From Marinoscillum sp964351885 (GTDB lineage Bacteria > Bacteroidota > Bacteroidia > Cytophagales > Cyclobacteriaceae): a stretch of 7,504 nucleotides of DNA. The DNA is taken from contig CAYGPP010000163.1 in assembly GCA_964351885.1 (NCBI GenBank), forward strand, positions 1-7,504, written 5' to 3'. The position numbers and the translations under genes were made by a program. This document shows positions 1 to 5,121 of the stretch, one piece after another. The notes under the pieces are model-generated. The model did not search any database. It worked only from the letters and a program-made list of their open reading frames with translations, and was not told the origin of the DNA. Each line of letters starts with the position of its first letter. Position 1 is the first letter of the stretch.

Positions 1-101
1 TCGGATTGACCAGGGAGCGCGTGCGTCAGATTAAGGAAAAATCAATTAGTAGATTAAGGAATACTTCTGGTACCAACTCTCTGAAATCATTCCTCGGATA
101 G
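1..101 (+). CDS. rpoD: RNA polymerase primary sigma factor RpoD/SigA, C-terminal end only
   Basis: The first full codon is at position 3, and the frame runs 32 codons to a TAG at 99-101. The peptide opens with GLTRERVRQIKEKSISRLRN, the recognition-helix end of sigma-70 region 4.2, which contacts the minus-35 element; the LTRERVRQIK core is diagnostic of primary (group 1) sigma factors. A short tail ending in SLKSFLG follows. The rest of the gene lies upstream of the window. In Bacteroidota this factor reads TTTG / TAnnTTTG promoters, which fits the boxes seen elsewhere here. Only a weak 4-bp hairpin (GTCA/TGAC, 104-114) follows the stop, so no terminator is called. The family assignment is very safe; housekeeping rather than alternative sigma is inferred from the motif. 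Confidence 0.93.
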   Translation, partial: GLTRERVRQIKEKSISRLRNTSGTNSLKSFLG

Positions 102-127
102 TAGTCAAAATGACACTTTAAATGTTT

Positions 128-155
128 CTTGTCTTTTCATGTTACCATACCTTTG
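128..155 (+). promoter_or_regulatory. putative Bacteroidota-type promoter of trxB
   Basis: TACCTTTG at 148-155 is an exact match to the Bacteroidota minus-7 consensus TAnnTTTG. A CTTG at 128-131 lies 16 nt upstream as a candidate minus-33 element, slightly closer than the usual spacing. Transcription would start near 161-164, leaving a leader of about 30 nt before the trxB ATG. This suggests trxB is transcribed separately from rpoD. Confidence 0.55.
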
Positions 156-194
156 CTACTTCGTTGTATCGTTAGGATTTAAATAATAATTAAG

Positions 195-1154
195 ATGAGT
201 ATTGAAAAAGTAAAAGTGTTGATCATAGGGTCTGGTCCTGCGGGATTTACTGCAGCTATTTATACCGCGAGAGCCGGAATGCAACCTGTATTGTATCAAG
301 GAGGACAGCCCGGAGGACAACTCACAATTACTAACGATGTAGAGAATTATCCTGGATATCCTTCTGGGATCAACGGACCACAGATGATGGTTGACTTTCA
401 GGAGCAAGCTGAGCGCTTTGGTACTGATATTCGAAGTGGATTGGTTACTCAAGTGGATTTTTCTGGATGGCCTTTGAAAGCTACTGTGGACAATAAAACA
501 GAGATTGAAGCAGAAGCTGTAATTATTTCAACGGGTGCTTCGGCCAAATGGCTTGGATTAGAAAGTGAACAACGACTAAACGGTAGAGGTGTTTCGGCTT
601 GTGCCGTTTGTGATGGCTTTTTCTTTAGAGGCCAGGATGTGGCGATAGTTGGGGCTGGTGATACAGCTGCAGAAGAAGCTACTTATTTATCAAAGCTTGT
701 CAATAAGGTTTATATGTTGGTTCGTCGTGATGAAATGCGTGCGAGTAAGATCATGCAACAACGAGTGATGAATGCTCCTAACATAGAAGTGCTTTGGAAT
801 TCTGAGACTGACGAAGTGTTGGGTGATGAAGAAGTTTCAGGTATTAGGATTAAGGATACCGTAACAGGCGAGAAGAGAGAACTTGAAGTTCAAGGTTTGT
901 TTGTTGCAATCGGACATCAGCCAAATACTGACATTTTTAAAGATTCTCTGGATATGGATGAGTCAGGATATATCAAGACGATTCCTGGTACCTCTAAGAC
1001 CAATATCCCAGGAGTATTTGCTACTGGCGATGCGCAAGATAAAATTTATAGACAGGCAGTGACAGCAGCGGGGAGTGGTTGCATGGGAGCTTTGGATGCA
1101 GAGAAGTTTATTGCTGAGAAAGAAGTAGAACTTCAGGAAGCAGCTACGGCCTAA
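195..1154 (+). CDS. trxB: thioredoxin-disulfide reductase TrxB
   Basis: This cytosolic FAD flavoenzyme reduces oxidised thioredoxin with NADPH. At 319 residues it has the usual length of the bacterial low-molecular-weight family. Visible motifs in order are the FAD-binding GSGPAG (residues 12-17), the redox-active CAVC (C136 and C139) followed by DG, the NADPH-binding GAGDTAAEEA (153-162), the RRDEMRAS segment that holds the NADPH phosphate (177-184), and the C-terminal FAD motif ATGD (276-279). The intact CxxC separates it from YpdA/Bdr bacillithiol-disulfide reductases and from ferredoxin-NADP reductases of the same fold. The ATG follows an A-rich stretch without a Shine-Dalgarno sequence, as is common in Bacteroidota, and the Rossmann strand begins at residue 6, so the start fits. 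A promoter lies upstream and a hairpin terminator follows. Its neighbour bshB1 belongs to the parallel bacillithiol branch of thiol homeostasis. Confidence 0.97.
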   Translation: MSIEKVKVLIIGSGPAGFTAAIYTARAGMQPVLYQGGQPGGQLTITNDVENYPGYPSGINGPQMMVDFQEQAERFGTDIRSGLVTQVDFSGWPLKATVDNKTEIEAEAVIISTGASAKWLGLESEQRLNGRGVSACAVCDGFFFRGQDVAIVGAGDTAAEEATYLSKLVNKVYMLVRRDEMRASKIMQQRVMNAPNIEVLWNSETDEVLGDEEVSGIRIKDTVTGEKRELEVQGLFVAIGHQPNTDIFKDSLDMDESGYIKTIPGTSKTNIPGVFATGDAQDKIYRQAVTAAGSGCMGALDAEKFIAEKEVELQEAATA

Positions 1155-1177
1155 TCATATTTTGAAAATATTATAAG

Positions 1178-1202
1178 AAAAGTCCCTGAAAAGGGACTTT
1201 TT
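1178..1202 (+). terminator. Rho-independent terminator after trxB
   Basis: A perfect 10-bp stem pairs AAAAGTCCCT (1178-1187) with AGGGACTTTT (1192-1201) across a GAAA tetraloop, and the T-run extends to 1202. It lies 23 nt after the trxB stop. Only six bases separate it from the bshB1 ATG, so it could also fold within, or block, any transcript reading into bshB1. Confidence 0.88.
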
Positions 1203-1208
1203 CATATT

Positions 1209-1928
1209 ATGAAAATCAACATTTTAGCAATAGCAGCCCATCCAGATGATGTGGAGTTAAGTGCAGCAGGTACGTTAATAGCGCATCAGGATAGAGGATT
1301 TACAACAGGAGTCATCGACTTAACGAGGGGGGAAATGGGGACCCGTGGAAGTGCTGAAGAGCGTGAAAAAGAGGCAAAGGCTGCAGCTGAGGTAATGAAC
1401 TTGTCTGTGAGGGAGAATCTAGGTTTTTCGGATTCGTTTTTTGTAAACGATTCTGAGCACCAGCTAGCGGTTATTAGAAAGCTTCGTCAGTATACGCCGG
1501 ATATTGTGATCACCAATGCGATATATGATAGACATCCAGATCATGGAAGGGGTGCAGCATTGGTGGAAGAAGCCTGTTTTAAAGCTGGCTTGAAAAAGGT
1601 AGAGACGATTGGGGATGATGGCAAACCTCAAAGTCCATGGAGACCTAAGAAAATCTATTTTGCCATTCAGAGTGTTTCTCAGGAGCCTGATTTTTTAGTT
1701 GATATTTCAGAGAGTCACGAGCGAAAGTTGGAAGCAATTCGGTGCTACAGAACTCAGTTTTTTGATCCTAAGAACAGTGAGCCTCAGACCTATATTTCAA
1801 AACCTGAATTCATGAATATGATTGAAGCGCGGGCTATCGAGTATGGTCATCGGATAGGTGTGAAGTATGCTGAGGGTTTTGTGACCAAGCAGCCACTTGG
1901 AGTAAGGGATCTATATCATTTGATATAG
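1209..1928 (+). CDS. bshB1: bacillithiol biosynthesis deacetylase BshB1
   Basis: This zinc-dependent deacetylase of the PIG-L/LmbE fold removes the acetyl group from GlcNAc-malate, giving GlcN-malate, the second step of bacillithiol synthesis (BshA before, BshC after). It is 239 residues, the normal family size. AHPDD (residues 10-14) supplies zinc ligands H11 and D14 and the general base D13; RHPDH (108-112) supplies the third ligand, H112. The GEMGTRG segment (41-47) after the second strand is also typical of BshB1. The ATG places the first beta strand (INILAIAAHPDD) at the N-terminus as in relatives, so the start is firm even though no ribosome binding site is present and a terminator hairpin ends six bases upstream. 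Its 3' end overlaps the convergent glycosyltransferase by 13 nt. A mycothiol-type MshB is possible by fold but unlikely outside Actinobacteria. Confidence 0.93.
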   Translation: MKINILAIAAHPDDVELSAAGTLIAHQDRGFTTGVIDLTRGEMGTRGSAEEREKEAKAAAEVMNLSVRENLGFSDSFFVNDSEHQLAVIRKLRQYTPDIVITNAIYDRHPDHGRGAALVEEACFKAGLKKVETIGDDGKPQSPWRPKKIYFAIQSVSQEPDFLVDISESHERKLEAIRCYRTQFFDPKNSEPQTYISKPEFMNMIEARAIEYGHRIGVKYAEGFVTKQPLGVRDLYHLI

Positions 1929-3166
1929 AACTTCTGAGCTTTGTCAAAAGCTCTTAATTGGGAAAGAATTTCTCCTCTAGATTTTTCAAAGTGATCAAGT
2001 TTCAGTATGCTCAAAAGCCAACTGAGCGTTTTGTCCAAATCAATATTGGGATAAAAGTGATCGCGAGCATAATGAACAAATTTAAGTACCCTTAAGCCAT
2101 CCCACCATTGATAATATCGATCAACGAAATTTTCAAAACTTCCTGATTGGTCAATTAATTGCTCCAGATCGTTAACAAAACCAGTTTCTTTAAAAAAACC
2201 TTTCAGACTCTCAGGAGAATTATTTAATTGAAGGCTATGGTTTGCATACCACTCGTCCAATTGGAGATTAATGAACCTTAAATCGTCAAAGATTCTAGGG
2301 CTATAGGTAGGATAACCAGTATCAGGATTGCTGAGATATTTATCAATGGCATGACCTGTCCCGAAAGGCACTCGATCTGAAACTCGATCAGAGGGGTATA
2401 CTGTAGTGCTATTTATTTCACCAATTCCTCCAAGAGGTACCATCTTGTGAATGAAATAGAAATCCTCTCCGGCTTTTCTCGTGTTCATTCCGCCTTGTTT
2501 TTGATAAGCCGAAGATCTCACGGTAATACACGAGCCAAGTGTTTGCAGTGCATTTGGATAATTGGCATATCGTAGGGCGTTGACGTAGTATCTCAAATGA
2601 AGCTCGTAATTGGTGATCGCCACTTGATTTGTACCGTTTAGTTTGTGTTCATAATGAACAATACCCACTTTGCTCTCTGAAGATTGATAGTATTTCTTTA
2701 TTTCAGACAAATAGTTTGGTTCTGACTGACAGTCAGCGTCGTAGCAAACAATGATGCCATCCTTTTTGAGAGATTCGAAGTGTCTAACAGCTTCATCCAT
2801 ACCAATCTTCCTTGCCAGTCCAACACCAGCTTTCTTTACAGGTAGTTTTTGGTAGCTGTATACTATTTGATACTGTGATTGAAATGATCTAATTGTATCT
2901 AAGCAAGATTGGTTAATTGACGAAACCTCATTTTCAGCTATTTCCGACTCGTTAACTATTATTAAAATGGCTACCTCATAAATAGGAAGAGAACATTTAT
3001 TTAGAGCTTGAAGAGCATGGGTAATACTAACTTCCTTGTGAGCGGGTATGACTATAATAATCTCGGGAGAGCCGGTTATTTGTTTGTGAAGATCAATTGA
3101 AGGCCAAGCGTATCTCTGTAGATAGATATTCTTACTGCTCAAGGTGAAAGGCGTTTCTTTGACCAT
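1916..3166 (-). CDS. family 2 glycosyltransferase, soluble, substrate unknown
   Basis: The 416-residue protein has a GT-A type nucleotide-sugar transferase core. The first strand and sugar-nucleotide loop read EIIIVIPAHKE (35-45), the metal-binding DxD motif is DAD (143-145) after the strand GIIVCY, and a GED (233-235), where E/D residues act as catalytic base in GT2 enzymes, lies in a segment ending EDFYF. A KKAGVGLARKIGMDEA stretch precedes the DxD and resembles the acceptor loop of dolichyl-phosphate-mannose-like GT2 proteins. No signal peptide or transmembrane helix is visible, so it should act in the cytosol or at the inner membrane surface. The C-terminal third (about 300-416) matches nothing I recognise. 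Its ATG lies inside the last codons of pdxH (28-nt overlap) behind an AAGGA box, implying translational coupling. The sugar donor and acceptor cannot be inferred from the neighbours, and BshA is ruled out because it belongs to family 4. Confidence 0.82.
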   Translation of the reverse strand: MVKETPFTLSSKNIYLQRYAWPSIDLHKQITGSPEIIIVIPAHKEVSITHALQALNKCSLPIYEVAILIIVNESEIAENEVSSINQSCLDTIRSFQSQYQIVYSYQKLPVKKAGVGLARKIGMDEAVRHFESLKKDGIIVCYDADCQSEPNYLSEIKKYYQSSESKVGIVHYEHKLNGTNQVAITNYELHLRYYVNALRYANYPNALQTLGSCITVRSSAYQKQGGMNTRKAGEDFYFIHKMVPLGGIGEINSTTVYPSDRVSDRVPFGTGHAIDKYLSNPDTGYPTYSPRIFDDLRFINLQLDEWYANHSLQLNNSPESLKGFFKETGFVNDLEQLIDQSGSFENFVDRYYQWWDGLRVLKFVHYARDHFYPNIDLDKTLSWLLSILKLDHFEKSRGEILSQLRAFDKAQKFYIK

Positions 3167-3780
3167 AAGCCATCCTTATATTCGTAAAATATCCTATCAT
3201 GTAACCGGCTGGATCTACCTTGCCAAAACTCGATTGTTTTCGGAACCACTTTATACCCTCCCCAAAAGTCAGGCAAGGGCATTTGACCATTCTTAAACTT
3301 CTCTTTCATCTCATGAAGCTTTTGCTCCAAAATGCTCCTTGAAGAAATGACTTTGCTCTGATGAGAGACCCATGCTCCAAGCTGACTTCCAAAAGGTCGG
3401 CTTAGGAAATATTTCATTGATTCGGCGTGGGTGATTTTTTCGGCTATTCCTGTGATGGCTACTTGTCGTTCCAGCTCATACCAAGGAAACAATAAGCTGA
3501 TGTTAGAATTTTCATCCAACTGAGTGGCTTTTTTACTCTTATAGTTTGTGTAAAACACAAATCCAGAATCGTCGAAAGCCTTTAGTAGCACTGTTCGCTG
3601 GGTGACCACTCCACTTTTATCACTCGTACCAACGACCATGGCATTAGGTTCGAGAATCCCAACATTTTTTGCTTGCTCAAACCATTTTTGAAATTGTTCT
3701 ATTGGGGCATCTGCAACTGTTTCAATGTCCAATTGAGCCTTTGTGTAATCTTGCCGAAGAGAGGTCAGGTCTAATCCCAT
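3139..3780 (-). CDS. pdxH: pyridoxamine/pyridoxine 5'-phosphate oxidase PdxH
   Basis: This FMN enzyme oxidises pyridoxamine or pyridoxine 5'-phosphate to pyridoxal 5'-phosphate using oxygen; it acts as a cytosolic homodimer. The 213 residues match the family length. The sequence carries TQRTVLLK and FYTNYKSKKA, the FMN- and substrate-binding strands, then WVSHQSKVISSR, and near the end IEFWQGRSSRLHDR (183-196), which fits the PdxH signature E-[FYW]-W-Q-x4-R-[LIVM]-H-[DNE]-R. The C-terminus WSKKRLSP (206-213) is the usual W...RL.P ending, so the gene is complete and the downstream overlap is not a frameshift artefact. The N-terminal LRQDYTKAQLD also aligns with known enzymes, supporting the ATG at 3778-3780. 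It heads a two-gene unit with the glycosyltransferase and is divergent from miaE. Confidence 0.96.
   Translation of the reverse strand: MGLDLTSLRQDYTKAQLDIETVADAPIEQFQKWFEQAKNVGILEPNAMVVGTSDKSGVVTQRTVLLKAFDDSGFVFYTNYKSKKATQLDENSNISLLFPWYELERQVAITGIAEKITHAESMKYFLSRPFGSQLGAWVSHQSKVISSRSILEQKLHEMKEKFKNGQMPLPDFWGGYKVVPKTIEFWQGRSSRLHDRIFYEYKDGLWSKKRLSP
3173..3177 (-). promoter_or_regulatory. Shine-Dalgarno-like site of the glycosyltransferase
   Basis: On the minus strand AAGGA lies six bases before the ATG at 3164-3166, inside the pdxH coding sequence. Such sites are uncommon in this window. It supports the overlapping start over later ones and suggests ribosomes finishing pdxH help initiate the second gene. 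Confidence 0.45.
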
Positions 3781-3834
3781 ACTTAGATAAGAAGTCGTTC
3801 TTTTATAAGGTTTAAAATGATTTTATTTGTTTTC

Positions 3835-3875
3835 AATTTGAAAGATCGAAAACAGGACTGAAATCTGTTCAAATT
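3835..3875. repeat. inverted repeat in the pdxH/miaE divergent intergenic region
   Basis: AATTTGAA (3835-3842) and TTCAAATT (3868-3875) are perfect 8-base inverted arms. A smaller pair lies inside: AACAG (3851-3855) and CTGTT (3865-3869). The right arm overlaps the putative pdxH minus-7 box. It could be a bipartite operator or an RNA hairpin in the pdxH leader. In AT-rich DNA an 8-base arm may also arise by chance. Confidence 0.35.
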
Positions 3876-3877
3876 TA
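3870..3877 (-). promoter_or_regulatory. putative minus-7 element of the pdxH promoter
   Basis: Read on the minus strand this is TAAATTTG, an exact TAnnTTTG match. It would start transcription near 3861-3865, about 80 nt before the pdxH ATG. No TTTG was found at the expected distance upstream, so the minus-33 half is missing or poor. I found no comparable exact box for miaE on the plus strand; the nearest is TCAATTTG at 3833-3840. Confidence 0.4.
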
Positions 3878-3906
3878 GTGATTAGAATAAGAAAGACTGA
3901 GTTAAG

Positions 3907-4491
3907 ATGAAGCAAAGAATAGATCTGAAGGTGAAAAGTAGTCAGGCGTGGATAGAAGCGGTGATGGGAAATTTCGATGAATTCCTGAAAGATCATGCGA
4001 ATTGCGAGCGTAAGGCATCTGCTATGGCTATGAGTTTTGTGGCTAAGTATCCGAATAGGATAGAAATCATCCCTGAATTGATAGATACTGCAGTAGAGGA
4101 GCTGGAGCATTTTAGGTCAGTCTATGCCATTATGGAAGAACGGGGCATTGAGTTGACCCACGAAATAGGCAAGGATATTTATGTAACACAACTTTTGGCC
4201 AATTGTAGAGACGGACGAGAAGAACGCTTTATGGACAGGTTACTGCTCGCCTCATTGGTAGAGACGAGAGGTGCCGAGCGCTTCAGAATGGTTTATGAAG
4301 CGTTGGAAGACCCTGGGATTAAGAGGTTCTATCAAGAGCTTTGGGCTTCAGAAGCTAAACATGGGGAAGTTTTTATTAAGATGGCCTTAAACTATTTTGA
4401 TGAATTGGCTGTCTATAAAAGACTAGAGGAGATGACTGAGAACGAGGCGTCTATTTTGGAAGGGCTTCCACTTAAACCCGCATTGCATTGA
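3907..4491 (+). CDS. miaE: tRNA-(ms2io6A37)-hydroxylase MiaE
   Basis: MiaE is a non-haem diiron monooxygenase that hydroxylates the isopentenyl side chain of ms2i6A at tRNA position 37, after MiaA and MiaB have acted. The 194-residue protein is a ferritin-like four-helix bundle. The family hallmark DHANCERKASAMAM begins at residue 29. Likely iron ligands form the expected four-Glu, two-His set: E34, E65 and H68 (ELEH), E119 (in VETRGAERF), E149 and H152 (EAKH). The ATG follows GTTAAG with no Shine-Dalgarno, and the first helix starts within 15 residues, as in relatives. The TGA overlaps the next ATG by one base, so miaE and yqgE are almost certainly cotranscribed and translationally coupled. 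A generic ferritin-like protein is excluded by the CERKA and ETRGAERF motifs. The reaction product has not been shown for this organism. Confidence 0.92.
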   Translation: MKQRIDLKVKSSQAWIEAVMGNFDEFLKDHANCERKASAMAMSFVAKYPNRIEIIPELIDTAVEELEHFRSVYAIMEERGIELTHEIGKDIYVTQLLANCRDGREERFMDRLLLASLVETRGAERFRMVYEALEDPGIKRFYQELWASEAKHGEVFIKMALNYFDELAVYKRLEEMTENEASILEGLPLKPALH

Positions 4492-5069
4492 TGGACTATT
4501 TTGGTAACGACCATATCATTTTTCCAGAGCGAGGAGACTTGCTTATTTCAGAGCCGTATTTGCCTGATCCGAATTTTGAGCGTACAGTAATATTGTTGTG
4601 TGAACATGATGAAAATGGTTCATTTGGTTTTGTATTAAACAGGCCTTCCGATCATAGCCTATCAGAACTAGTGGAAGAATACCAAGGACCTGATTCTGAG
4701 GTGTTTGTCGGTGGGCCAGTTCAGCAGAATACGTTGCATTTTTTGCATGGTGGTTCCGAGTCATACGCTGGTGATAAGAAAATAGCTGAAGGAATACACT
4801 GGGGAATAGATTTTGACGGACTATCCCGTTCATTGATTTTGTATGATGACGTTAGAAAATCAACTAAATTTTTCGTTGGTTATTCAGGGTGGTCGGTTGG
4901 ACAGTTGCAAGAGGAATTAGAAGCTAAATCTTGGATAGTACACAAGCAGACGAATCCTGAGATCGTATTTGATATGAATGCAGATGAGTTGTGGAAGTCT
5001 GTATTGAAAGATATGGGAGGGAAGTTTAAGATGATTGCCAACTATCCTTTAGACCCAAGATTGAATTAA
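4491..5069 (+). CDS. yqgE: YqgE/AlgH family protein (DUF179)
   Basis: This is a cytosolic protein of the conserved YqgE/AlgH family, whose biochemical role is unsettled; in Pseudomonas AlgH was linked to alginate regulation. The family pattern is clear: GDLLISEPYLPDPNFERTV near the N-terminus, then LLCEHDENGSFGFVLNRP, the central VFVGGPV, and FVGYSGWSVGQLQEEL towards the C-terminus. The length of 192 residues is typical. I place the start at the ATG 4491-4493, which overlaps the miaE TGA as TGATG; the TTG at 4488-4490 directly before it would add one residue but is a poorer start. Membership of the miaE unit suggests coexpression rather than a shared pathway. No signal peptide or membrane segment is seen. 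Confidence 0.92.
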   Translation: MDYFGNDHIIFPERGDLLISEPYLPDPNFERTVILLCEHDENGSFGFVLNRPSDHSLSELVEEYQGPDSEVFVGGPVQQNTLHFLHGGSESYAGDKKIAEGIHWGIDFDGLSRSLILYDDVRKSTKFFVGYSGWSVGQLQEELEAKSWIVHKQTNPEIVFDMNADELWKSVLKDMGGKFKMIANYPLDPRLN

Positions 5070-5121
5070 GAGGTGTAAAGTGATATAATTATTAGATTGA
5101 GGAGAATTTGAAAAATCCATT

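Noticed and set aside
104..114. Possible rpoD terminator (GTCA-AAA-TGAC)
   Set aside because: The stem has only four base pairs and no T-run follows it directly, so it is too weak to call.
156..452. 98-codon minus-strand open frame over the start of trxB
   Set aside because: It lies antisense to the strongly conserved FAD-binding region of trxB, and its peptide resembles no family.
1158..1164. TATTTTG as a promoter for bshB1
   Set aside because: It is one base short of TAnnTTTG, has no upstream TTTG at proper spacing, and transcripts from it would meet the terminator immediately.
3823..4110. Minus-strand open frame antisense to the start of miaE
   Set aside because: The peptide is low-complexity, rich in L, I, F and H, and antisense to the diiron motif region, so it is a shadow.
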